A DNA stretch of 64,000 nucleotides from Leishmania mexicana MHOM/GT/2001/U1103 (Eukaryota; Euglenozoa; Kinetoplastea; Trypanosomatida; Trypanosomatidae): NCBI RefSeq assembly GCF_000234665.1, contig NC_018327.1, forward strand, positions 281,998 to 345,997, given 5' to 3'. Positions 39,153 through 50,900 of the stretch are shown in pieces. Under the pieces are notes generated by a model. That model did not search any database. It was given only the letters and a program-made list of their open reading frames with translations, and was not told the origin of the DNA. The translations under genes were made by a program, and so were the position numbers. Numbering within the stretch: the stretch's first letter is position 1; every line of letters begins with the position of its first letter.

Positions 39153-42100
39153 GGGTGGGGGGGGGGAGAAGCAAGTCGCTCGTTGGGAAAGGGCTACGAC
39201 GATACAACGGGATTCCGCTACGTGTGAGTGGCGTCACTGGTGTCCCGTGGTGGCGATCGAGGATCGGTCCTGCAGGGAATACAATCTAAAAAAAGACAAA
39301 GAGGTGACGGCTGGCGTGCCTCGGTCACCTTTTCCCTAGTTCTTTGTTGCTAACTCTACTGCTACGGAGCTACTTGTACAACAGCGGATGATTGGCCACT
39401 GCTCGAGGTGTTTTCGTAATCCGTTATCCTATAGAAAGGAGCGCGCGCCAGCGTGCGAGTGAGCTGGTGCGCTGTGATGAAGGGCGGCGGATGTTCCCCC
39501 TTCGCGAGAGCAACGTCGGAGAGGGAGTCAAGTGCACGTAAACAGCATGAAGAAATAGGAGTCTGGTGAAATGGGGCGAGGGGCACCGCCAGGAAAAACG
39601 CAGGCGTACACGTACACGTGGCGCGGTGACGATGCTGAGAGACTCGAGCAATTCTTTCCCCACCTCTCTCTCGCAGGTTTCGCCGTCATTTCTTTGTGGC
39701 CATCAGCGAGCCTGCACCGTGTATGCAGTGGTGCCACCCCCAGGTGAGCTGGAGGTGAGACGGTGAATGCAAGACCGCACAAAACTCGCTGCACAACGGT
39801 GCGGTTCTAGCACGCCGAACGACCCTTAAGAAGGGCTTGACCTCAGGGAGGCGGAACTATCCAAACTTCTGCATCTCCCATCGTACCAAAACCGCTCCAC
39901 TAGCGAGCTCGTACTCAGCACAGATACCTCTATTTTTTTTTTCTGCTGCTGCTGTCACCATGCCTCTTCTCGTTAGTTGCAGCGCTGGAGAATGAGGGAA
40001 AGGGAAATGGATTTCAGTCCGTCATCGGCTCGCGTGCTCACGCACAACGAAAGAGAAGCGAACCGAAACGGGGGAATGAATACACAGAAACGCAAAAGAG
40101 GTACGAAGACGAGCATGCCGTCCTCGTGGGAGGAATGCCGCCAAAAAATGCAATACCACCACCTACCTAGGTGCAACGCCTACCTCGTCACACGCACACA
40201 CATACATATGCATACACACACATATATATATGAAAATACAGAAGTCTTCCCGTTTTTTGTTGTTTGTTGTTGTGGGCTTGTTCGCCTTCCACAACGTCAC
40301 AGCAGGAAGAATGAAAAGATGGTAAATATAGTGAGGCTGGTGTCTTGTAAGCGACGTGCTTATCAAAGACGCGCGGGATGAAAATGGGGATGGCACGGTA
40401 AATCCGCGTGACAGGAATGGCAACGCATCAAATTTGGGCGGAAGGTATAGCCGACACGCCTGTGTGTACGACTGCGTGAGTGACGGGGTGGTGGTGGTGG
40501 TGGTGGTGGTGGAGAGCGATGGAAGGAGAAGGGAAGGGAAGGGAGGGCACGGCGGAGATGGAGATGGCAATGAAAAACAACAAAAAAAAGCACGCAAATA
40601 ACATAAAAGGGGAAATAAATGTAAATATATATATATATATAAAGTCAAAAAAATAAAAGGAAAAGAGAGACTCCTACACAAACATATACACGTAATAGCG
40701 AGGTTGCGAGAGAGAGAGAGACGTCAACACTCGTCGACGAACAACATCCGTCACCACCCCCGCTACAACAAGCAAGAGCAGGCGCGCCTACAGCGCACAT
40801 CCTCAACGACACACAGAGAGAGAGATGTAAAAAAGGGGGAAAATACATAGGGAACAGTAAAGGGAAGACAGCGAGTGTGAGGAGGGGTTGGAGGAGAGGG
40901 GAGAAGGGGGAAAGTGAATGAGAGAGTAAGAAAGAACGAAAACAAAAAAAGGAGAGAGAGAAGGCGTGTGTGTGGCGGTGTGTTCATTGTTCAGAGTGAA
41001 AACAGACGTGCTCATCAAACGAGAAGGAACGGAGAGTGAGTGAGAGAAAGAGGTCGGGGAAGTACACAAATGTGTGTCGTTATGTGTATCGATACCTACA
41101 CGTATACATATACCCATACATACACACAGAGAGCTCAGCAAGATCCGGCAATGAAGCAAAAGAAGAAAACAGATACCGGAAGGAAAGTATGCATGTGTGG
41201 GGAGGGGAGGGGAAAGTAGGGAGGGAAGGGGTGGGAAAGCAATGGGAGGGGAGAGTGAGAAGAAACCAACGCACAGGGAAGCAGAAGCAGCAACAGGCAG
41301 ACAGGAACGCGAGCAACATACAAGGGTGCATCTAGGCGAAGAGAACAAAAAAAAAACATGGAGACAAACAACGCAGCGATACGGAAAACAAAAATAAAAT
41401 CAATAAAGGAGAGAGCGACGGTGACAGGGAAGTATTCCATCCGAAGCGGTGGGGCAACAGCTAGAACAGAGATTCTGCGTTCTCGATCCTGCGCTTCATG
41501 TGCTTCGGTTGCCCTCATTCATCATCGACCCCACTACGACGAGTGAGAGCTGCATATTGCCCACACGCGTGCCAACGTTTCCCGCTGGTACCTTTCTGCT
41601 CTTGACGATGTTCTGCCTTTTTACTCGTTGTGTCATGCCTGTAGGCTGCTCTGCTGCGCCTTTCTAGTGAAGGACTTTACATTCCCTTCACTTTCTCGCG
41701 CAATTGTTCACAAAAAAAAGTCGGCGTGTTTGAGCAAGGTAATGTACGTCTACCTTGTTTTTTTTTACGCTTCCATGTGTCCCTTCTGCCACGAGCAAGC
41801 CATTAACGTATACGCGTACAACCTCAGCTCACCTACCTTTGCTGCATGACGGCTATGTCAAGGGTGCCGGGCCAGCCAACACCGTCGGGAGCCGCTCCGC
41901 CCACGGCATACAGTGCTGACTTAGTCCAAGGTCACGCTCGACATCACCGCAACGCAGCAAAGACAGAGAAAAAAAGAATAGAACGTGGAAGTGTATACTT
42001 GTTGAATTACCGACGCAATCCGTAGTAAGCTGGCACAAACATCATCATGAACGCAAGCCTCTTCAGCACTTGCGCTAGCCCAGGCCCGCCCGCCATCACC

Positions 42101-42909
42101 ACGAGTCCACAGCCGCACGCAAGAACATGCTGTAGGGTTTTGACTTTTCCACAGAGTTGATGCTATACCCTGATGTTGCGCACGAAGAGGTGGCCGCTTG
42201 TCATCAGGTTACGCCCAGAGAGAAGAAATGGCCAAAAAAAAAAGCAGCGACGCTGCCCTTACTATAAAACTGTGGTATCCCCTCTGCATCTTGCGATGCA
42301 CTTTACTTTTACAACGAGACTGGCACTGCCGCCACTGGTGGCACCCCTCGTACCGCCATTTTAGCGCCTTCTCCGCCCATTACGCCGCACAGTCCACGGT
42401 CTTCTTCGGTTAGGTTTGCCCTCCCAAGTGGCTGTTTTTTTTTGTTCACATTCCTTGGCCTCCTCGACGACTTGCTAGCCAATGTACCAACGTCGCGATG
42501 CGCATGTGCACACACACGCGCCGACATACAAGCACAAACGAGCACACGCATACGCGCAGACATGTGTCCGCCACCACCGTGCTGCCGTATGGCTAGCAGT
42601 CCCCTCCCCCCTCCCGGATACCCCACTGCTCCTTCTCCTCTGCGACTCCAAATCATGGTTTAGAGTGAGCTAGGCAAATTATTTTTTTTCCCTTTGCGTG
42701 CTTTGGGGCCCTGGTTCACCTCTAGCCTCTTGGTAGTCCCTCCCTCGTTCTCTCTTTTTTGGGGGTGTCGTGCACGCGCGTGCCAGAGTACGTGTGCAAC
42801 ATCGCAGTGTCTCCCTACATATATATATATACACGCACACGCGCGTCTCCCCCGCCTCTGTTTGATTCTACATACTGCTTGACGTCAATCATCAACCCTG
42901 TCTTCGCGC
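39153..42909. other. Gene-free spacer downstream of acetyl-CoA synthetase
   Basis: About 3.75 kb of UTR or spacer. It includes (GGT)n at about 40486-40512, a TA array near 40625-40640, and A-rich/G-rich blocks. The plus strand switches from pyrimidine-rich (41460-42860) to purine-rich (40500-41450). No gene is supportable on either strand. Confidence 0.5.
40486..40512. repeat. (GGT)n microsatellite
   Basis: Nine consecutive GGT-type trinucleotides in the ACS-CX9C spacer. Confidence 0.9.
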
Positions 42910-44997
42910 CTACTTTTTATCCACCCACTTCGCACGCGAGCGCTTCAGCGTCTCCACGACGGTGGGGTCTGCCAGGGTCGAGGTGTCGCCCAGGTCGTCG
43001 TCGTTGTGCGTGGCGATCTTGCGCAGGATGCGGCGCACAATCTTGCCGGAGCGCGTCTTGGGCAGACCTTCCTGCGTGGGGTGAAGCACGTCCGGCGTGG
43101 CCAGCGGACCAATTACCTTGCGCACGGTCGCCTTCACCGCTGTCAGCAGCTCGGGCGTCACCTCCGTCCCCTGGCGGAACGTAAGGAAGACGTAGATACC
43201 CTCACCCTTGATGTTGTGAGGGAAGCCGACCACGGCGCTCTCCACCACGGCCGGGTGGGTGTTGACGGCGTCCTCGATCTCGCTGGTGCCGATGCGGTGC
43301 CCGCTCACGTTCAGCACATCATCGACGCGGCCCGTGATCCAGTAATAGCCGTCCGAGTCGCGGCGAGCACCGTCGCCTGTCATGTAGTATCCGTCCACGT
43401 TAAAGTAGGTTTTCTCAAAGCGTGCGTGGTCACCGTAGATGGTGCGGACCATACCAGGCCACGGCGCACGAATGGCGAGCAGGCCCTCTGCTGGGCCCTG
43501 CTTCTCATTCAGCTTCATGGGGTCAAGAATAACCGGCTGGACACCGAAGAACGGCAGCGTTGCACTACCGGGCTTCATGGGGGTGCAGCCCGGCATCGGT
43601 GTAATCATGTGGCCGCCCGTTTCGGTCTGCCACCACGTGTCCGACACATCGCAGTGGCCCTCGCCGCCGACATCGCGCAGCCACTTCCACGCCTCCACGT
43701 TGATCGGCTCGCCGACGGAGCCCAGCACACGCAGGGTGCTGCGGTTGCCCACCTTGACGTAGTCGTCACCGGCCTGCATGAGGGAGCGGATCGCGGTGGG
43801 CGCGGTGTAGAGGATGGACACCTTGTACTTCTCGACGAGCTGCCACCAACGCGAGAAGTCGGGGTAGTTCGGCACACCCTCGAACAGCACCGACGTGGCG
43901 CAGTGGATCATCGGACCATACACGACGTAGCTGTGACCTGTGATCCAGCCAATATCAGCCGTGCAGAAGTACACGTCGTCCGTGTGGTAGTCAAAGGTGT
44001 ACATGAAGGTGGTGGAGGCGTACACCATGTAACCCGCGGTTGTGTGCACAATGGCCTTGGGTTTCCCGGTGCTGCCGGAGGTGTAGAGCAGGAAGAGCAC
44101 ATCCTCCGCCTCCATCCACTCCACCGGGCACTCCTCATGCTGCTCCGGCGTCAGCCGCGCCAAGGCATCGCCGTACCAGGTATCGCGGCCCTCCTTCATC
44201 TTGCAGGATTGACGGTTTGTGTTTTCGAATACGAGACACGGTACGTTGCACCCCAGGACGCTGCAGTCATCCAGCGCCTGGTCCACGATTGTCTTCAGCA
44301 GAATCGGCTTATCACCGCGAGAGGACGCGTCCGCAGTGATGACAAGCTTCGGGCTGCAGTCCGTTACACGAGTCACAATCGCCTGAGCAGAGAAGCCGCC
44401 GAAGATCACGGTGATGATAGCACCGATGCGGGCACAGGCGAGCATGGCCACCGCAGCGAACGGGATCATAGGTAGGTACAGGGCAACACGGTCGCCCTTT
44501 GTAATACCGTACTGGTGCTTCAGCACGTTCGCCAGCTCCACCACCCTCGTGTACATGCTGCCGTACGTGACTGTTTCCGCTACACTCGGGTCGTTGCCTT
44601 CAAAGTAAAAGCACACGCGATCCTTGTGCGCCGGCAGGTGGCGGTCCAACGCGTTGTAGCAGACGTTCGTCACGGCGCCCTCGAACCACTTCACGAAGAT
44701 GGGGCCCTTGGACTTGTCGAAGTTGTACGACTTGACGCGCTGGTCATCCGCCCAGGTCGTCTTCCAGTAGAAGTCGCGCCGCGCAATTTCGGCCCAGAAG
44801 GCGTCATTGTGCTGAATGGAGTACTCGTAGATGTGCATGCGAGAGCCGAGGTGGGGACCGATGCGCGACTTCTTCCTGTTCGCCTCCGTCGGCTCCACAA
44901 TGTTCGAGTCCAACACACTCTTGAAGTCGCATACATGCTGGGAAACTGACAGCGGACTGTTCAGAGTCACCGGACTGGAGACGACGTTGCTGCTCAT
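42910..44997 (-). CDS. ACS: Acetyl-CoA synthetase (AMP-forming), 695 aa
   Basis: Activates acetate to acetyl-CoA through acetyl-AMP, feeding lipid synthesis. Adenylate-forming core: YTSGSTGKPK (305-314) is the P-loop-like AMP motif. DIGWITGHSYVVYGPM (348-363) is typical of acetyl-CoA synthetases. WWQTETGGH (455-463) is the adenine/acetate-binding segment. MTGDGARRDSDGYYWITGR with VDDVLNVSGHRIGTSEIED forms the hinge and C-terminal domain. PKTRSGKI, with Lys652, is the catalytic lysine that is acetylated in bacterial and mammalian enzymes. Length is close to the family norm (about 650) with an extra N-terminal 30 or so residues (MSSNVVSSPVTLNSPLSVSQ) that do not look like a mitochondrial presequence, so the cytosol is likely. 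There is no PTS1 (ends WVDKK). The ATG at 44997 follows the predicted splice acceptor at 45131; the upstream frame is translated UTR. Confidence 0.96.
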   Translation of the reverse strand: MSSNVVSSPVTLNSPLSVSQHVCDFKSVLDSNIVEPTEANRKKSRIGPHLGSRMHIYEYSIQHNDAFWAEIARRDFYWKTTWADDQRVKSYNFDKSKGPIFVKWFEGAVTNVCYNALDRHLPAHKDRVCFYFEGNDPSVAETVTYGSMYTRVVELANVLKHQYGITKGDRVALYLPMIPFAAVAMLACARIGAIITVIFGGFSAQAIVTRVTDCSPKLVITADASSRGDKPILLKTIVDQALDDCSVLGCNVPCLVFENTNRQSCKMKEGRDTWYGDALARLTPEQHEECPVEWMEAEDVLFLLYTSGSTGKPKAIVHTTAGYMVYASTTFMYTFDYHTDDVYFCTADIGWITGHSYVVYGPMIHCATSVLFEGVPNYPDFSRWWQLVEKYKVSILYTAPTAIRSLMQAGDDYVKVGNRSTLRVLGSVGEPINVEAWKWLRDVGGEGHCDVSDTWWQTETGGHMITPMPGCTPMKPGSATLPFFGVQPVILDPMKLNEKQGPAEGLLAIRAPWPGMVRTIYGDHARFEKTYFNVDGYYMTGDGARRDSDGYYWITGRVDDVLNVSGHRIGTSEIEDAVNTHPAVVESAVVGFPHNIKGEGIYVFLTFRQGTEVTPELLTAVKATVRKVIGPLATPDVLHPTQEGLPKTRSGKIVRRILRKIATHNDDDLGDTSTLADPTVVETLKRSRAKWVDKK

Positions 44998-45130
44998 CTT
45001 GTCGAAGAGTGCGTTCTTTTCGTTGTGCGGCTGTCTGTCTGTCTGTGTATGTGTGTGCGCGTGTATGTAGATGTACAGGTATGACGATGTATCGAAAACA
45101 CCGAAGAAGAGCGCCAACGCAAGGGAGTGT

Positions 45131-45132
45131 CT
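45131..45132 (-). promoter_or_regulatory. Predicted spliced-leader acceptor AG for acetyl-CoA synthetase
   Basis: Nearly 100 nt of AG-free, T/C-rich minus-strand sequence (45133-45228, including CTCTCTTTCCCTTGCTCGCC) ends at AG 45131-45132. The 5' UTR would be about 133 nt. Confidence 0.6.
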
Positions 45133-45884
45133 GCGCGAGCGCGAGCGCGAAGGGGGGAACACGGACGAGAAACGAAAGAAGCGACAGGAAAGACAACGAG
45201 GCAGGCGAGCAAGGGAAAGAGAGCAAAGCTGTCTCTGCGTCTTTGTATATATATATATATATGTGGTGAGGACGACGTCGGCAAACCTGCACTCGTAGGC
45301 TCAGACGAAAGCTCGGAAAAAGGAACAGCTGGAAAAAAAAAAAAATAAGAAGACACCGAGACACACACAAGAAAACGAGTATCGCTTCAGCCACTATCGG
45401 GATGCGGACAGAGGGGGAGAGAGAGGGGGGGAGTGGGACCACGAGAGCAACGGATAAAGGCACGGAAGAGCCACGAGAAGAGGCACCTCTCTGCTTCTCC
45501 TTTTTTTTTCCTTCGTACTTGTGTGTAAGAGAGAGGGGGAGGGAGGGAGGGAGAGAAAGGGGGTGTGTGCGCGTGTGCGTGCGTGCGTGCGTGCGTGCGT
45601 GTAGGGGGTGGGGGGAGGTGCGACTGGTGCAGAAAAACGTATCGGCAAACAGAAGGAAAGAAGGCGGGCAGGCGTGAGTGAGTGGAGGTGCATATGGCAA
45701 CGAGAGTTTCGCAAAGCATGGACGCTGCGTACGAAAGGGAGGCCAACCTCAGAGAGAGACAGGTGCACCAAGGGAAGGAGAGGAGATATCTCGGTGACGG
45801 CGATGGAAAGTGCGTCGAGACAGACACGCACACACACGCACACATAGAGAGTGCAATACACGGAGAACGCGAGAAAACCTTTTG
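45133..45884. other. Spacer upstream of acetyl-CoA synthetase
   Basis: Purine-rich on the plus strand with a TA array at about 45246-45262, a TGCG repeat near 45576-45600 and CA repeats near 45830. No gene. Confidence 0.55.
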
Positions 45885-46509
45885 TCAACGTGTTCACCCG
45901 TCTTCCACAGAGCACTGGGCCAACTCCACGCTCGAGTGCCCCCCCCCACACACACACACACCGGCCTGTCACAGACCCCTCCCCATCCGCGTCGTGCAAT
46001 GCAGTCGTAGACACGCGCGCTACAGCAATCCCGCCTCAGCTATCTGAGCACGGTCTCTGCCCCAAACGCTACCCACCCACCCGCCGCCCCGCAGGTCGCC
46101 TCACAGCAGCTCCCATGGCGCCGGACCCCAACCTGGTCCCCCCACCCACCTCCCTGGGAGAGGGAGGGGCAGGCAGGCTCCCCACACCGGCAGGCAGCGA
46201 GAGGGCCGGGAGTGGAATACGTTCGAGTCACGCGGACACGCTGCCCCATTATATGGATGGCGCAGACGTGTGCGCTGTTGCAGGTCGCGCCGACGCAGCG
46301 CCATCCACAACACAACCGCCGACATCATCAGCGCTACATCTCTCTGACTTCCCTACGTCGTAGGCGCTGAGTCCTGGCATCACCAGGAGGTGGCTCGGCA
46401 TCGGCAGGGGATAGCGGGGGGGGGGGCCTGCATGGCTTCCTCACACACACACAGTAGGGGTGCACTGAAGCCAGCGATACCACGCGCTGAGGTGTCCCCC
46501 TGTCATCTG
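45885..46509 (-). repeat. 625-bp duplicated element, copy 1 (SIDER-like)
   Basis: About 99% identical, in the same orientation, to 52739-53363. Differences are a few substitutions plus length changes in a CA run and a G/C homopolymer. Size, GC-richness, position in spacer/3' UTR DNA and recurrence fit Leishmania SIDER degenerate retroposons. I recall similar Leishmania UTR repeats containing GATGCCGAGCCACCTCCTGG on the coding strand but cannot check. No poly(A) tail or target-site duplication is evident at the ends of homology, so the homologous unit may be a segmental duplication. The strand given is that of the host transcription unit. Confidence 0.75.
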
Positions 46510-47138
46510 GGTGTGGAGAGCAGTGCAGACGATGCCAAGAGCAAAAGGAAGAGGGAGGTACAGGGTCCAACTCGCCCTTCGGAAGCCTATGAAAGCGTGG
46601 TAAGACACACAGCCGTACAACATAGCACAGGAACACAACACCGAAGAAGGAATTAGGGAAAGGAAAAAAGAGAGAACGGGCGAGCCATGACCGAGCGTCA
46701 TCGCAGTCGCACGCCTCTTTCGGATCGTGTCCGCGTGCTTGCCTCTTCATGAATCTGTTCGGCGTACCGACAGCGTGATGCGCAGCCATAATGCCCTCAG
46801 TGGAGGAGTGCAAAGGGATAGAAGAGAGGTGGGGATGTGCGGGCTGGAGGGTGTTGGGGTGGTGGTGAGGAGGGGGGGGGTGCGGCGCTTGGCAGAGGGG
46901 AAAGGGATAAAGACTGGAAAAGGAAAGGAGCGGAGAAGCCGAGACAAGACGAAAAAAAAGAGGCAGACAGACAGACATGGCTGCGCGGAAGACCAGCGAA
47001 ACGGAGGAGGAGGGGGGGTAGGTGTGCGCACATCGAGTTGGCGCACAACTCTCTTGGGTTTTTTGTGCTTGTTTTTTGGGCTTTGTTCCAGAAAAAAAAA
47101 CGAAAAAAAAACAGGTCAGCCCGACCCCTACGCACAGT

Positions 47139-47169
<31 letters not shown>

Positions 47170-47950
47170 ACAGGCAAGCCTTGCACCCAAAGAAGCGAGA
47201 ACGTAAAACGAAAAAAAAACGAAAACCAAAAAGTGAGGGGAAGAAGAGGAGGAAGTAGTCCAAGAGGCGGCAAAGTCAGAGGACACACAAGAGAGAGCGA
47301 GAAGAGACACACCAACGAAGAAAGGGGAAGGAACGTACGACTTCTCCGTCCTCGTGTGTGTGTCTCGTGTGTGGGTGTGTGTGTGTGTGTGTGTGATTTC
47401 TGTGTCGTTAGCGGGGGAGGGGGAGGGGGAGGGGGAGTGCGGAAAAAAGGAGCTGAAGAAGGGAGAGGATGGGGGTGAGGGTGAGGGTGAGGTAAAGGGG
47501 GGAGGGGGAGGGCGGGTAAAGAGACCTCCACACACACGCACACGAGGCACACACGAGACAGGCAACCAATAAATGTAAACACGCAAAAGTAGAAAAAAAA
47601 AACTCTATGTTTCTTTCTTTTTGTTTGCCTTAGCAACAAGAACAACAAGACGGGGAGACACGCACACGCACACGCACATGAAGTGAGAGGGGGGAGGGAG
47701 GGGAATAGAGAGAGAGAGAAGGGTGAGGCCGAGGGCCATGTTACGTGTTACTTTGGATAAGCGCTTCAACAACACTAATAAGAAGCACCAGATGACAGGA
47801 AAGCGAAAGGAGAGATGGAATCCGTAAAGCCGCAAACGAAAGAGAAATCCAGCGACGACAAAAAAAAAGCGAAACAGCGAAAAAAAAAACAGCGCAAGAG
47901 AGAGGGAGGGGGAGGGGGAGGGGCAGTTGCTAGCAGCAGCAATAGCAACA

Positions 47951-47988
<38 letters not shown>

Positions 47989-50900
47989 GAAGAAGAATAA
48001 CAACAACAACAGTAAAGTGGTGAATACGAGAAGCGAGAGCCAAAACTGGCCGATGCGGAACAGAAAAGGCGAAAAGAGGAGAGACAAGAGTGCAAATAAA
48101 AGGGGGAAAAGGAGGAGGAGGAGCGACACGCGCGCACATATACGCGAGAACAACCCAAGACAACCTAATAATAATAATAAAAGAAAGGGAAACAAGAAGA
48201 AAGACATGTAGAAAAGAGACCATGAACAGGACGAGAAGAAAGTGTAAAGACGTACAACAACAGAAAACACGAAAAAAAAGCGGAAGAGGGGAGAGACACG
48301 AGAAAGAGAGAGTCGCGGTGAACAACAGTACAACAGAAAAAAAAGAGAGAGAACAGGCACAAGAGAAATCAAGCGTACAGAGGACGAGGAGGGGGGGAAC
48401 AAAAAAAAGGGAAGCAACCGAAGTAGAGTAACAGCGTAAAAAAAAAAAGAAAATGAGAACAGGGAGTGTCAGGGGAAACACACATACACACGCAGCACGG
48501 CAGAGGCACAACACCCATACAGCATGTCAGCAAGAAAGGAAATGTGCAGACGGTGGTAGCTTAAAGAGGGGAGATCAAGATGCGGGAGGGGTTGGGAGCT
48601 TGGAGCACGTGTCACTGACCTGGGCGCTGCCCAGGTCCCTCCTCCCCACTTCCCATCCACTATCGCCTTCACCTCCAACATTCAAGTAAAAAAAGAAAAA
48701 CAATAAAAGGAGAGGAAACAGAAGAGGGCAAAAAAGGGGCACAGTGGCACACACTCGCGCATGTCGTCACATGTGGATGCCCTCGCGGATACGTGGGGTA
48801 AGTCCAAGAGAGAACAAGGAGGGAGGGAGAGAGAGAACGAGAGGAGAAGAGTGGGGGATGTGTGTTGAGACGCAATATTCTTTCTTTACCTGTCGCTGAT
48901 GTTGCTGCTGCTTGCTGTTGCTGTTGCTTTTCGACACAAGGCGCTGAGGCATGAAGTGGTGGGACGAGTCGACGCGTAGGCTCGAACAAGCAACGACAAA
49001 TTAAAAACAAACCCCAAAAAAAAAAACGAATAACGGTGGGATACACACACATACATATGCATACATATACATATGTATATATATATATACATACACACGC
49101 ATACACGCGATAGAAACGGGCGGGAGGGGTAAGGGTCAGGGGAAAAGGGTGTTGCTCAGATGTGCTCGTTCTTGCCGCATCGTTCCATCTCTTTTCTTTT
49201 CGTTTGCTCTAGTATGGATGCGTGGGGAGGAGGAAGGGTGGTGGGCGGAGAGGGAAGAGGCAAGCGGTCTACGTGAAGCGGATTGAAGAAATGTTCGTTC
49301 TTCGCTGTGGCTGGCCGTACTACGCTAATAGATAGGGGGGAAAGAATAAGAAAGAGAAGAAATACCGATACTGCTGTGTGTGTGTGTGCGCGCGCGCGTG
49401 GATGTTTCCTGTGTTCTATTTTGTTGTTGTTGTTGTTGTTTCCCCATTATTATGATTGCCTTCCTTTGCATGATGTTCTCTTTTCTGTTTTCTTGGCTTC
49501 TTGTTCGGTGTTTGCCGGCACATCAGAACAGCACGGAGGTGAACAGGTTGTTCGTATGCCATCTTTTCGTGTGGTGCGCGTGAACATGATGAACCTCCGT
49601 GAAGGATGGAGGCGTGTCTTGAAAAAAAAGGAAGACACCAGTCAAAAAAAAAGCGAAGGAAAATATAAAAAAGGGGTCGAACATAAAACGAGCAGACACA
49701 CAACACAACACAGCACAGTACAACCTATATAAACGGCCTCTGTCCACCTGCTTTATCGTGTCACTTGTTCGGTTTTCCTCCCCGTTCTCTCCTTCCTCCA
49801 CGTTCGTTTGTGTTGGCCTCGCTTTCATCTCCCCACCACTTGTGCTCTGCAAAGGCCTCCTCTTTTTTCTGTTTGTTTCCGCACGCACACACGCGTATGT
49901 TTTCTCTATCTGTCGCTCGCGCGATCCCGTGTGCTTGGCTTTCGTGAATTGGATAACGTATTCGTTTGGGAGAAGAGCCTTCACAGAAGGGGAGGAGAGT
50001 ACAGAAAAAAATGGGAAGAGAGAGGAGAAACCTACGGACACGAGAATCCAAAAGAATAGAAAGAACAGTGCAAGAAGCAGCAGCGTCAAGAACACCAGCT
50101 GAACCGCTAAAAAAAAAATTGAAAAAATTTTTCGAAAATAAAATAAAATGCCTACTCTTACTGAGTGGGTGCGTTTTATACTGCTGCCGTTTGTGTTTGC
50201 CATACCGGCTGCGGTCGCCTCTCCTGATCAGATCCCCCCACCACCACCACCCCCACCCCCTCGCAGGGTTGTGGGGGAGGGAGGGGAAGGGAAGGGAGGA
50301 GGCGTGGGGGAGAGATGAGAGAAGGGCCAGTGAGGAGTGTCACCACGTCTTAAAGGTGCATTTTACCTGCGCGTTCTGTCCGTACTGTTTGGGCACGACA
50401 CATAAAAAAATGCGAACGTGTGTGCAGGCGAGAACTGGCACCGCTCCACAGTCGGCACGGGAGGGAGGGTGGGGATGAGGCGTAGTCACAAACAAGAAAT
50501 GACTGGCTTTCTTTTTTTTGGTTTCGAATGCGCTGACACACACGCACGCACGCAGCACAAGACGATGCACACACACACGCACACCATGATGAGTTTGGGA
50601 TTAATCGCCCAAGGACCAAGAGGAAAAAGACAAGGATACACAAAGACGTACACAGCGTGGGCCCGTACACGCACCTGCAGTGAGAGAAAAAGCCCATCTT
50701 TAGCATGATTGAGCGATTCTTGTGTTGTTGTTGTTCTGAGAGAGGAAGAAGGAATTCTGTGCGTGGGTGTGGGTGTGGGCGTGCGTGTGCGTGTGTTGTC
50801 CGGCGCGCTAAGGCCGTCAACGCCATATCCGATCACTCATTCACCTCCGCGGTTAAGTATCTTTTCTTCTGTTTCTTTGCCAGACCGAAACACGAAACAA

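Noticed and set aside
43006..44475. 489-codon plus-strand frame opposite acetyl-CoA synthetase
   Set aside because: Antisense shadow of a strongly conserved enzyme with GC-rich third positions.
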